Of a stretch of 64,000 nucleotides of DNA, positions 25,493-35,575 are shown piece by piece. The stretch spans positions 1 to 64,000 of the forward strand of contig DATKPY010000037.1 in assembly GCA_035523875.1 (NCBI GenBank), written 5' to 3'. The DNA is from JASHUC01 sp035523875 (GTDB lineage: Bacteria > Pseudomonadota > Gammaproteobacteria > Steroidobacterales > Steroidobacteraceae). Positions within the stretch are counted from its first letter, which is position 1. Each line of letters begins with the position of its first letter. Made by a program: the position numbers and the translations under genes. Under the pieces are notes generated by a model, which did no database searches, had not been told where the DNA came from, and saw only the letters and a list, made by a program, of their open reading frames with translations.

Positions 25493-26859
25493 CCCGCGCT
25501 GCGTGGGTGAGGCTGCGCGCGCAGCGCTCGATAGGGTCGGCGGGCGATGAGCAGCAGCACGAACATGAGCGGTACCGCGATCCCGATGACCAGGGCCAGG
25601 GAGTAGCGGATGTCGGACGGATCGCGAAACACACGATCCGTCATGGTTCCCACGACAAAGGGTCCGACGCCGAGCCCCACGAGCGTGGTGAGCGTCACGT
25701 AAATCGCCGTGACCTGGGCACGCGCGCGGTTCGGAACGATGAGCTGGATCGCCGTGCCGGCGCAGGGGTAGGGCATCATGCTCAGGAAGATCGCCGGCGC
25801 AAGCAGTAGCTGTGCGGCGAGTGCGTTGGGCATGAGCGGTGCGAGCGCGCCGAGCAGACCGCAGCCCACGAATCCGAACGCGGCCGCCTTCAAGTGGGCA
25901 TCGAGATCGCCGCGCCGCGCCAGACGATCGGCGAGCCAGCCGGCGAAGTAGACCCCCGAGGTACCCGCGATCAGCAGAATCAGACCGAAGCTCACTCCGA
26001 TCTGCGCCGGATTCCAGCCGTATGAGCGCTCGAACAGGGCCGGCGTCCAGATGAAGAATGTGTAGGAGACGAGGTTCACCATCGCGAATCCCGCGAACAT
26101 GGGCACGAGGGCCGGGCTGCGCTCGCGGATGATCGTCGCCACCTCCTTCAGGGGAAGCGATGCGGCGCCTGCGGATCCGCGCCGCAGCGGCTCCGGCTGT
26201 AGAAACAAGAACGGTACCAGCAGCACGACGGGGAAGCCCACGATGATGAAGGCCGCCTGCCATGCGGCAAGACCGGAGAGCGGCCCGGATCGCAGCAGGG
26301 TAGAGGTCGAGAGCCATTGCAGGAGGCTTCCGCCCGCGATGAAGGCGAGCCCCTGTCCCACCGGTGCGCTCATGAAGAATGCGCTCACCGGCCGGCCGAG
26401 CTCCTCGGGGGGGAAGAGATCACTCAACATCGACAGTGCGGCGGGCGTGAGACTCGCCTCGCCCACAGCCACGCCGATGCGCGTGAGAAACAGCTGGGCG
26501 TAGCTGCGGGCGAGACCCGAGGCCATCGCCAGCAAGCTGAATAGGCCGATGCCGACGCCGATGATGGTGCGCCGCTGGAACCGATCCGCGAGGTACCCGA
26601 TGGGGACGCAGGCGAGCACGTAGAAGATGCCGAACGCGACGCCCTGCAGCATTCCGAAGTGCGTGTCGTCGAGTGAGAAGGCCGCTTTCAGCGGGGCGAC
26701 CATGAGATTGATGACGGTGCGGTCGAACTGCGAGCCGATCGATGCAAGCCCGAGCAGCGCCGCCACCAGCCACCCGCGCCGGGGCAGCGGCCAGGGGAGC
26801 ACGGCGTGCCGGCCGGAGGGCTCCGGCGCCGAGCTCGAGGGTACGCGCTTGCTCTGCAC
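25489..26859 (-). CDS. MFS transporter, Spinster-like, last gene of the sugar-acid operon
   Basis: 456 residues with a GTG start. Twelve membrane helices can be counted. The loop between helices 2 and 3 has GYLADRFQRRTIIGVG (MFS motif A), and FLTRIGVAVGEASLTPAALSMLSDLF is typical of Spinster-like and phthalate-permease-like carriers. The gene begins 9 bases after the stop of the 2-hydroxyacid dehydrogenase gene, so the order is SDR, dehydrogenase, transporter in one minus-strand operon. Uptake of the sugar acid (idonate, gluconate or a keto derivative) that these enzymes convert is a reasonable inference. Its stop codon shares CTAG with the convergent lyase-family gene. Confidence 0.85.
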   Translation of the reverse strand: MQSKRVPSSSAPEPSGRHAVLPWPLPRRGWLVAALLGLASIGSQFDRTVINLMVAPLKAAFSLDDTHFGMLQGVAFGIFYVLACVPIGYLADRFQRRTIIGVGIGLFSLLAMASGLARSYAQLFLTRIGVAVGEASLTPAALSMLSDLFPPEELGRPVSAFFMSAPVGQGLAFIAGGSLLQWLSTSTLLRSGPLSGLAAWQAAFIIVGFPVVLLVPFLFLQPEPLRRGSAGAASLPLKEVATIIRERSPALVPMFAGFAMVNLVSYTFFIWTPALFERSYGWNPAQIGVSFGLILLIAGTSGVYFAGWLADRLARRGDLDAHLKAAAFGFVGCGLLGALAPLMPNALAAQLLLAPAIFLSMMPYPCAGTAIQLIVPNRARAQVTAIYVTLTTLVGLGVGPFVVGTMTDRVFRDPSDIRYSLALVIGIAVPLMFVLLLIARRPYRALRAQPHPRSAG

Positions 26860-26868
26860 GGTGCGCCG

Positions 26869-27816
26869 CTAGACGCTGGCGCTCGGCAGCGGTGCCGCGG
26901 CCAGGAAGGCGTCGAGGTTCGCGAGCACGAGATCGGCCATTCTGGTGCGCGTCTCGACGGTGGCGCTCGCGATGTGCGGCGTGAGCACGGTCCGCGGGCT
27001 CGCGCACAGCGCGCGCGGCACGTGTGGCTCGTTCGCGAACACATCGAGCGCCGCGCCCGCGAGCCGCCCGGTGTCGAGGGCTGCCACGACCGCGGCCTCA
27101 TCGACGATCGAGCCGCGCGTCACGTTGACGAGATAGCCGTCCGGTCCGAGCGTCTCGATGACTGCCGCATCGACCAGGTGGTGCGTTGCCGGGGTCGCGG
27201 CGCACGCTACGACCAGCACATCCGAAGCCCGCGCGAGCGCCTTCACATCGGAATGAAACTCATAGCGAGCCGCCTTGCGCTGCCGGCTGGTGTAGGCCAC
27301 CGGCCCAAACGCCGCAAGCCGCTCGGCGAGCGCCGAACCGATGCGGCCGAGGCCCACGATGCCGAAGCGGCGCCCGCTCACTGTGTGCCCGAGCGGGCGA
27401 TCGCCTCGCTCCCACTCACCCGAGCGCACGTACCGATCGGCCGCCGGAATCGCCCGCAAGAGCGCGATGATCAGACCGACTGCCAGATCGGCCACATCCG
27501 CGGTGAGAACGTCAGGCGTGGAGGTCACCCGTACGCCGCGGTCACGCGCGTGCTCGAGATCCACCTTATCGAGACCAACGCCGTTGACGGCGATGATTCC
27601 CAAGGCGGGCAGCCGATCCATGAGCTCATTGGCGCATCCCACCTGACCGCCGGCCACCACGGCCCGGACCGCGGTCGCGCACCGGGCGAGCCATGCGCTG
27701 CGCTCCGTCTCGCCGAGCTCGAACCAACGCACGACGTTGAATCGCTGGCGCAGGCCCTCCTCGAGGTACCCCGACAAGGGGTTCAGCTGCAGTAGCGTCG
27801 CGCGCTCGCCGCTCAT
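26869..27816 (-). CDS. D-2-hydroxyacid dehydrogenase (hydroxypyruvate/2-ketogluconate reductase type)
   Basis: 315 residues; GAGGAG four bases before ATG 27816 fixes the start. The NAD(P) fold has GIVGLGRIGSALAERLAAFG, with SRQRK after the second strand, consistent with NADPH use. Catalytic residues: Arg in NVTRGSIVDE, Glu in ANEPHVP and His in LTPHIASAT. The short C-terminal form matches GhrB/YiaE-like 2-ketoaldonate reductases. It starts 9 bases beyond the SDR stop. With a 5-ketogluconate-reductase-like SDR and the divergent idonate dehydrogenase and gluconokinase, it would convert 2-keto-D-gluconate to gluconate or a related acid. Plain glyoxylate/hydroxypyruvate reduction is the alternative. 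Confidence 0.85.
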   Translation of the reverse strand: MSGERATLLQLNPLSGYLEEGLRQRFNVVRWFELGETERSAWLARCATAVRAVVAGGQVGCANELMDRLPALGIIAVNGVGLDKVDLEHARDRGVRVTSTPDVLTADVADLAVGLIIALLRAIPAADRYVRSGEWERGDRPLGHTVSGRRFGIVGLGRIGSALAERLAAFGPVAYTSRQRKAARYEFHSDVKALARASDVLVVACAATPATHHLVDAAVIETLGPDGYLVNVTRGSIVDEAAVVAALDTGRLAGAALDVFANEPHVPRALCASPRTVLTPHIASATVETRTRMADLVLANLDAFLAAAPLPSASV

Positions 27817-27824
27817 TGCGCTCC

Positions 27825-28589
27825 TCAAAGGACGGACGTGATGCCGCCGTCGACGTAGATCGTCTGTCCGTTGACGAAGTCCGATGCGCTCGAGGCGAGA
27901 AACACTGCCACACCGTGCAGATCCTCCAGGCGGCCCCAGCGGCCCGCCGGGGTTCGCTTGCGCAGCCATTCGTCGAACACGGGATCGGCGATCAGTGCCC
28001 GGTTGAGGGGTGTGGCGAAGTATCCCGGCGCGATCGCATTGATCTGCAGACCGTACCGCGCCCAGTCGGCGCACATGCCCCGGGTGAGGTTGCGCACGGC
28101 GCCCTTCGATGCCGTGTAGGGCGCGATATTCGGCCGCGCGAGCTCGCACTGCACGCTGCCGATGTTGATGATCTTGCCGCGCGCGCGCGCGATCATGTGC
28201 GGTGCCACGGCCTTGCTCACGTAAAAGACGCCGTCGACGTTGGTCGCCATGAGCTCGCGCCAGTCCGATGCGGAGAAGGTCTCGAGCGGTGCGCGTCGCT
28301 GGATCCCGGCACAGTTGCACAGGATGTCGATCGGTCCTACCGACGACTCGATGGCGGCGACGGCTGCGGCCACTCGGGCGGCATCGGTGACATCGAAAGT
28401 ACTCACCTCGACCGCCGCGCCGCTCTCCCGCAGCTGCTGCGCGGCCTCATCGAGCGCGACCGGCGAGCGCGCATTGAGTACGATGCGTGCGCCGGCCGCA
28501 GCGAGTGCCCGGGCAATCGTGAGGCCAATGCCGCGCGCGGCCCCGGTCACAAGCGCAGTTCGGCCCGTGAGATCGAACTGGCTCGCCAT
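27825..28589 (-). CDS. idnO: SDR oxidoreductase, gluconate 5-dehydrogenase (IdnO)-like
   Basis: 254 residues, a classical SDR: TGAARGIGLTIA (cofactor site), NCAGI (written NAG in most members), the catalytic Ser in INIGSVQ, Tyr and Lys in YTASK, and YVDGG at the end. RSPVALDEAAQQL, then LETFSASDWRELMATNVDGVFY, then CADWARYGLQINAIAPGYFATPLN is the pattern of gluconate-5-dehydrogenase/2-deoxygluconate dehydrogenase members. It would interconvert 5-keto-D-gluconate and D-gluconate. First gene of a minus-strand operon, divergent across 81 bases from the idonate-dehydrogenase-like gene. The exact sugar acid is an inference from the neighbours; SDR substrates are hard to read from sequence. Confidence 0.82.
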   Translation of the reverse strand: MASQFDLTGRTALVTGAARGIGLTIARALAAAGARIVLNARSPVALDEAAQQLRESGAAVEVSTFDVTDAARVAAAVAAIESSVGPIDILCNCAGIQRRAPLETFSASDWRELMATNVDGVFYVSKAVAPHMIARARGKIINIGSVQCELARPNIAPYTASKGAVRNLTRGMCADWARYGLQINAIAPGYFATPLNRALIADPVFDEWLRKRTPAGRWGRLEDLHGVAVFLASSASDFVNGQTIYVDGGITSVL

Positions 28590-28670
28590 CAGGCGCCTCG
28601 TGACTCGAGCTGCCGCTGCATGGGCTTCGGCGATCTGTTATCGTTGATTCACGCGTGCGCAAAGTGTCCT

Positions 28671-29726
28671 ATGCTGGCCGCAGTTTGTCACGGGCGCAAA
28701 GATCTGAGGGTCGAGTGGATCGAGGACCGCGCACTCGCTCCCGATGAGGTTCGCGTCGCCGTCGCCTTCGGCGGCATCTGCGGCTCGGACATGCACTATT
28801 ACCAGCGCGGTGCGGTCGGCGACTTCAGGCTGCGCGAGCCGATGACGCTCGGTCACGAGGTCTCGGGAATCGTGATGGAGGTCGGTGCGGCCGTGAGCGA
28901 CCTCGCTCCGGGCACGAAGGCGGCTCTCGACCCGAGCCGGCCCTGCCTCACCTGCAGCTATTGCCGCGCGGGGCGCAGCAATCTGTGCACCAACATGCGC
29001 TACCTGGGCAGCGCCGCTCGCTTTCCGCACGTGCAGGGCGGCTTCGCGCAGCACCTCGTCCTGCACCGCCAGCAGATCGTTCCTGTTCCGCAGACGAGCG
29101 ACCTCCACAGACTCTCGGTTGCGGAGCCGCTCTCCGTCGGCCTGCATGCCGTCAATCGCGCCGGCGTGCTCGCGGGTAAGCGCGTGCTGGTGACCGGCTC
29201 CGGGCCCATCGGCCTGCTGACGGCACGATCTGCGCATCATTGCGGGGCGGTTGAGATCGTCTCCACGGACATCGCGGATGCGCCGCTTGCGGTCGCTCGG
29301 GCGCACATGGGCGCGGCGCGCACGATCAATGTCGCCTCGCACCCGGAATCCCTCGCCGAGTTCGAGCTCGACGGGGGCTATTTCGATGTGGCCTTCGAGG
29401 CCTCGGGATCCGCCGCGGCGCTCGGGTCGATCTTCCGTGTCATCCGCCGCGGCGGCCGCATCGTACAGGTGGGCATGCTTCCGCCGGGCACGGCGCCGGT
29501 GCCGGTCAACGTGCTGCAGTCGCGCGAGATCGAGCTCGTCGGTGCTTTCCGTGCGCACGATGAGTTCCGGAGCGCCGTCGATCTCATCGCATCGGGTGTC
29601 ATCGACGTGTCGCCGATCCTCTCGGGCGTCTACCCGCTGTCCGAGGCTGCGACCGCGCTCGAGCGCGCTGGGGACCGCTCGAAGGTCGTCAAGCTTCACC
29701 TGGCGCTGAGCCCCGACGGCGGATGA
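28671..29726 (+). CDS. idnD: Zinc-dependent MDR dehydrogenase, L-idonate 5-dehydrogenase-like
   Basis: 351 residues from ATG 28671; the ribosome site is weak. Catalytic zinc ligands: Cys in GGICGSDMHYY and His-Glu in TLGHEVSG. The structural zinc lobe has CLTCSYCRAGRSNLC (four Cys). The NAD site is VLVTGSGPIGLLTA. ICGSDMHYYQRGAVGDFRLREPM, with LGHE following, is closely the IdnD pattern; sorbitol and threonine dehydrogenases are related alternatives. It would oxidise L-idonate to 5-keto-D-gluconate, the substrate of the divergent IdnO-like SDR. Gluconokinase follows after 18 bases, so the plus-strand unit delivers 6-phosphogluconate. Confidence 0.88.
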   Translation: MLAAVCHGRKDLRVEWIEDRALAPDEVRVAVAFGGICGSDMHYYQRGAVGDFRLREPMTLGHEVSGIVMEVGAAVSDLAPGTKAALDPSRPCLTCSYCRAGRSNLCTNMRYLGSAARFPHVQGGFAQHLVLHRQQIVPVPQTSDLHRLSVAEPLSVGLHAVNRAGVLAGKRVLVTGSGPIGLLTARSAHHCGAVEIVSTDIADAPLAVARAHMGAARTINVASHPESLAEFELDGGYFDVAFEASGSAAALGSIFRVIRRGGRIVQVGMLPPGTAPVPVNVLQSREIELVGAFRAHDEFRSAVDLIASGVIDVSPILSGVYPLSEAATALERAGDRSKVVKLHLALSPDGG

Positions 29727-29744
29727 CGGGGCGGAGTCACCCTG

Positions 29745-30323
29745 ATGATCGGCGGTAGCCGCGAGGCGCAGCCCGATGCCTGTGACCTCGCTCCGCGCGG
29801 ATCGAGCGCCGTCAATCGCGCCATCGTCGTCATGGGGGTGAGCGGCTGCGGAAAATCCACGCTCGCCCGCGCGCTCGCCGATGCGCTCGGCTGGCGTTTC
29901 ATCGAGGCAGACACGCTCCACCCGCAGGCGAACATCGCGAAAATGTCGGCGGGCATCGCGCTCGAGGATGCGGACCGGCGGCCATTTCTCGAGCGAGTGG
30001 CGCAGGCGATCGCCGCCGCGAGAGCGGCCGGCGTCGTGGTGTCCTGCTCCGCGCTCAAGCGTGCCTACCGTGACCTGATCCGCGCTCTCGCCGGCGAGGT
30101 GACCTTCGTGCTGCCCGTCGTGGACCGTGAGCGGTTGCGTGACCGGCTCGCGGCGCGCACCGGGCATTTCATGCCGCCGTCGCTCCTCGACAGTCAGCTC
30201 GCGGACTTCGAGGGCCCACAGCCGGACGAGCACGCGATCCTCATCGATGGCACGGCTTCGACCGGTGTGCAGGTCGCGCGCACGCTCGCGCTTCTCACGG
30301 GCGGCGCAGACGCGACCCGATGA
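29745..30323 (+). CDS. gntK: Gluconokinase (GntK/IdnK type)
   Basis: 192 residues. The P-loop is MGVSGCGKSTLARALA, then FIEADTLHPQANIAKMSAGIALEDADRRPFLE, the strongly conserved gluconokinase substrate region, and SCSALKRAYRDLIR. The C-terminal half has RTGHFMPPSLLDSQLADFEGP. It phosphorylates D-gluconate to 6-phosphogluconate in the cytosol, feeding the Entner-Doudoroff or pentose phosphate route. GGAG lies eight bases before ATG 29745; the first ~23 residues precede the conserved domain and a shorter form is possible. It closes the idonate/gluconate pathway laid out by its neighbours. Confidence 0.93.
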   Translation: MIGGSREAQPDACDLAPRGSSAVNRAIVVMGVSGCGKSTLARALADALGWRFIEADTLHPQANIAKMSAGIALEDADRRPFLERVAQAIAAARAAGVVVSCSALKRAYRDLIRALAGEVTFVLPVVDRERLRDRLAARTGHFMPPSLLDSQLADFEGPQPDEHAILIDGTASTGVQVARTLALLTGGADATR

Positions 30324-30413
30324 TGGGGTGCCCTGCGATGTCGATCGGGGACGGTGCCATTCGACTAGCCATTGGTCGAGCCACTCGCCCTCGAGCGCCA
30401 CAGGAGAGCCGAA

Positions 30414-30770
30414 ATGCAGTTTCTGAGTCTGTTCACACCTGCCGTTCCGCCGCATGCACCGCCCGATCCAGCGCACATGGCCCAGATGGGCAAGCTCATG
30501 GAGGACATGGTCAAGGCCGGCGTGCTCGTTGCGACCGGGGGCATCAAGTCGCGTAACACGGGGATGAAGATCACCCGTCGAAACGGCACGGTCACCGTGG
30601 AGCAGGGGCCGGTCAACGGGTCGAGCCTCATGCCCGCGGCGGGCTACGCGTTGCTGCGCGCCAAATCGCGCGAAGAGCTCGTGGGCCACGTCGAGAAGTT
30701 CCTGCAGCTCGCCGGCGACGGCACCTCCGAGATCATCGAAGTGATGGAGTCGGTGCCGGCCAGGACCTGA
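30414..30770 (+). CDS. YciI-like (YCII/DGPF) domain protein
   Basis: 118 residues; AGGAGAG five bases before the ATG at 30414. MQFLSLFTPAVPP, then MAQMGKLMEDMVKAGVLVATGGI, VTVEQGPV, GYALLRAKSREELVGHVEKFL and SEIIEVMES is the ferredoxin-like pattern of YCII-related proteins, often annotated DGPF when linked to sigma factors. Most have no known activity. It lies 90 bases after gluconokinase on the same strand. No ECF sigma factor is adjacent. Confidence 0.78.
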   Translation: MQFLSLFTPAVPPHAPPDPAHMAQMGKLMEDMVKAGVLVATGGIKSRNTGMKITRRNGTVTVEQGPVNGSSLMPAAGYALLRAKSREELVGHVEKFLQLAGDGTSEIIEVMESVPART

Positions 30771-30839
30771 GCGCCCGACTGCGACCGGCGACGCGGCGCA
30801 CGGGCGACCTCGGCGCCGCGATGCCGCGCCGGCTCGCGG

Positions 30840-31466
30840 CTATTGCGCGCGTGCGGCCGCGACTTCCCTCGGGAAATCGATCTGCGCCGAGGGCATCGTG
30901 AGGATGTGGCTACCCACGATGAAGCTCGGCGTCTGAAACAGCCGCAGGGCGCGGGCCAGATTGAAATTCGCGATGATTTCGTTCGCGACCTCCGGCGCGG
31001 CCATATCCCGGCGCAACCGCGCGTTGTTGAGTCCGACCTCTCGCGCGACCTCGAAGATGACCGAGCTCTCCCACGGTCCGCGGTAAGCCATGAGGGCGCG
31101 ATGGAACTGCGCATACTTGCCTTGCTTGGCCGCCGCGAGCGCGGCGCGCGTGGCGATGAGCGACTCCGGTGTCAGGATCGGAAACTCCTTGAGGATCAGC
31201 CTCACGTGCCCATCGGACTCGAGGAGCGCAGCGACTCGCGGCTCCACGGCCTTGCAATAGGGGCAGGCGTAATCGAAAAATTCGACGATCGTGACATCGC
31301 CGTGCGGATTGCCGAGCACGGGAGAGGCCGGGTCGTGCCAGAGCGCGTTGGCGCGGGCGAGCACCGCCCGATCCGCGGGCAGCTGTTGAGCCGCGGCGGC
31401 GACACTCCCCAAGAGCAGCGCGAGAGCGATTCCCAAGACGGAGACACGAACTGAGCGAGCGGCCAT
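30840..31466 (-). CDS. DsbA-family periplasmic thioredoxin-fold protein
   Basis: 208 residues from ATG 31466. A Sec signal peptide (MAARSVRVSVLGIALALLLGSVAAA) leads into the thioredoxin fold: GNPHGDVTIVEFFDYACPYCKAVEPRV with the redox CPYC, the helical insert LRLILKEFPIL to FHRALMAYRG, and the cis-Pro loop FQTPSFIVG (Thr-Pro). VEFFDYxCPYCK is the ScsC/BdbD-like (thioredoxin_4) subgroup rather than classical DsbA. It should act as a thiol oxidase or isomerase in the periplasm. No DsbB or DsbD partner is next to it. It is divergent from the ABC exporter gene. Confidence 0.88.
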   Translation of the reverse strand: MAARSVRVSVLGIALALLLGSVAAAAQQLPADRAVLARANALWHDPASPVLGNPHGDVTIVEFFDYACPYCKAVEPRVAALLESDGHVRLILKEFPILTPESLIATRAALAAAKQGKYAQFHRALMAYRGPWESSVIFEVAREVGLNNARLRRDMAAPEVANEIIANFNLARALRLFQTPSFIVGSHILTMPSAQIDFPREVAAARAQ

Positions 31467-31622
31467 AGGCGCGGTTTTCCTGCAAGGGGATGACGGGTGG
31501 AGGATTCTCCGTTGACCGAGGCCGATGCTACTATCCGCGCGAGCACGGCGCACCCGGGACCGGAGCGCTTGCCGGTCAGGCCGGGGTCCGCATAGGATTG
31601 CGCCTGGCGGGGCGGGGTAAGC

Positions 31623-31649
31623 GCGGCCCGCGCCACGGGTGCGGGCCGC
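31623..31649. terminator. GC-rich hairpin without T tract
   Basis: GCGGCCCGC and GCGGGCCGC pair perfectly (extendable to 12 pairs with one G-U) around a 3-base loop. It lies between the divergent DsbA-like and ABC genes, so it is not at the 3' end of either; it may be a transcript-leader structure or meaningless GC palindromy. Confidence 0.2.
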
Positions 31650-31747
31650 GGGCACCGATCCCGCTCGGATCTCCTTGATCTCGCGCCGCCTCCGCTCCGT
31701 CGCGGATTCGCAGGCGCCGATCGTCCCTCACCTCTATCGTGGTCAGC

Positions 31748-33637
<1,890 letters not shown>

Positions 33638-33891
33638 GCGCGGGCTTGCGCGTGACGAGCGCGATGCGACCTCAGCGCGGAAGCGGGTGGGGCGCGGCGG
33701 CATCGCCGAGCCCAGGCATAAGCGAAGTCGGCAAGTGGGCGCCGCCGGCGGTTTCATCATTTCGTCATCTCTGCGCAACGGACTGATCAAGATCCTTGGC
33801 CACAATCCGCCGGTCGCGACAGCCGGTCGGTGACGGCTGCGCGTACGCCACCACCTCTTCGTTCACCCCTCGATCAATGGGAGCGACTCTC

Positions 33892-35544
33892 ATGCGGATG
33901 CACTGGCGCAGGCTCATCGCATTCAGCGGCGCAGCGGCGATGCTCGCGAACTCGGCCCTTCCGGTTGCGGCGGCCGATCCCGACTTCCACGACCATTACA
34001 CGGCGACGCCGATCAAGCACCTCGTGGTGATCTACGACGAGAACGTCTCGTTCGACCACTACTTTGCGACCTATCCCCATGCGACGAATCCGACGGGGGA
34101 GCCCCGGTTCTATCCGGCGCCGTTCACCCCGCTTGTGAACAACCTCGTTACCGCGAATCTGCTTACCAACAACCCGAACTTCCTCAACGCGGCCAATGGC
34201 GCAGGCGCGGCGAATCCCTTCCGCCTCGATCGCACCCAGGCGGCGACGGCCGACCAGGATCACAACTACACGCCTGAGCAGCAGGCGTACGACGGTGGCA
34301 AGGCGGACCTCTTTCCCGAGTACACCGGCTCGGGCACGAGCGGCGGGGCCGGCGCTTTCGGCACCACCGGGCAGGTGATGGGCTATTTCGACGGCAATAC
34401 CGTCACGGCGCTCTGGAACTACGCGCAGCACTTTGCGATGAGCGATAACCAGCACGGCTCCGCCTACGGTCCCTCGACCCCGGGGGCGCTCGAGGCGGTC
34501 TCGGGCCAGACCAATGGTTATGTGGCCGTGGTGGGCACGAAGTCCTCCGCGTTCGTCGCCGACAGCGAGGGCGGGTACACCGACATCGGGGATGAGGATC
34601 CGGGCAACGACACCTGCTCGAGCAAGACGCAGACGATGAGCATGCAGGGGAAGAACATCGGTGACCTGCTCAACGCGCACGGCATCTCGTGGGGCGGCTT
34701 CATGGGGGGCTTCAACTTGAGCCTCGTCAACGCCGACGGCAGCACCGGTTGCGCTCGCGACAGCACCTCGGTCTACACGGGCACGACGGCCGATTACGTT
34801 CCGCATCACAACTGGTTCCAGTACTACGCCTCGACGGCCAATCCGACCCACGCGCGCCCGAACTCGGTCGCCGCGATCGGGCATACCTACGACGGCTACG
34901 GTCAGCTCGATCCGGCCAACCACGAGTATGACGTCGATGACTTCTACGCCGCGGTCAAGGCGGGCAACTTCCCGGCGGTGGCGTTCCTCAAGGCGCCGGC
35001 GTACCAGGACGGACACCCCGGCTACTCCGATCCGCTCGATGAGCAGACCTGGATCGTGCAGGTCGTCAACTTCATCGAGCAGAGCCCCGAATGGCGCGAC
35101 ACGGCCATCATCATCGATTGGGACGACTCGGACGGCTGGTACGATCATGCTTTCGCGGAGCCGACCAACGCCTCGTACTCATCGGCCGATCAGCTCGACG
35201 GCGCCGGCATGTGCGGTACGGGCGCGCCGCTTCCCGGGCTGAGCGGCGAGCCGGTGTACGGCCGCTGCAGTCCCGGTCCCCGCATTCCTTTCTTCGTGAT
35301 CTCCCCGTACGCCAAGGCGAACTACGTGAGCCATACCGTCCTCATGCAGAGCTCGATCGTGCGCTTCATCGAGGACAACTGGTTGCATGGCGAGCGGCTC
35401 AACAACGGCTCCTTCGATGCCACGGCGGGCAGCATCATGGACATGTTCGACTTCACCACCCGCTTCCCCAATCCGCCGCTGTTCCTCGATCCGCAGGAGG
35501 GCACACCGGTCGGTCATCCGGCGCCCTTCCCGCCGTTCCTGTGA
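33892..35544 (+). CDS. Secreted phosphoesterase, phospholipase C/acid phosphatase (PF04185) family
   Basis: 550 residues from ATG 33892, with GGGAG eight bases upstream. A signal peptide ends near SALPVAAA. The family opening IKHLVVIYDENVSFDHYFATYPHATNP carries the metal/nucleophile site (ENxSFDHYF; Thr/Ser nucleophile region), followed by QDHNYTPEQQAYDGGKADLF, YFDGNTVTALWNYAQHFAMSDN, GISWGGFMGGFN, IIIDWDDSDGWYDHA (second metal site) and RIPFFVISPYAKANYVSHT. Bacterial members hydrolyse phosphatidylcholine or other phosphoesters outside the cytoplasm; some are acid phosphatases. It is followed 31 bases later by a dihaem peroxidase gene. The substrate is not decided by sequence. Confidence 0.88.
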   Translation: MRMHWRRLIAFSGAAAMLANSALPVAAADPDFHDHYTATPIKHLVVIYDENVSFDHYFATYPHATNPTGEPRFYPAPFTPLVNNLVTANLLTNNPNFLNAANGAGAANPFRLDRTQAATADQDHNYTPEQQAYDGGKADLFPEYTGSGTSGGAGAFGTTGQVMGYFDGNTVTALWNYAQHFAMSDNQHGSAYGPSTPGALEAVSGQTNGYVAVVGTKSSAFVADSEGGYTDIGDEDPGNDTCSSKTQTMSMQGKNIGDLLNAHGISWGGFMGGFNLSLVNADGSTGCARDSTSVYTGTTADYVPHHNWFQYYASTANPTHARPNSVAAIGHTYDGYGQLDPANHEYDVDDFYAAVKAGNFPAVAFLKAPAYQDGHPGYSDPLDEQTWIVQVVNFIEQSPEWRDTAIIIDWDDSDGWYDHAFAEPTNASYSSADQLDGAGMCGTGAPLPGLSGEPVYGRCSPGPRIPFFVISPYAKANYVSHTVLMQSSIVRFIEDNWLHGERLNNGSFDATAGSIMDMFDFTTRFPNPPLFLDPQEGTPVGHPAPFPPFL

Positions 35545-35575
35545 TGGATCGATGCGCCATGAGGCGGGTGATGGC

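Noticed and set aside
28638..30689. Minus-strand frame of 683 codons opposite the idonate dehydrogenase and gluconokinase genes
   Set aside because: It crosses two genes and their intergenic gap with no ribosome site and contains only biased, low-information sequence.
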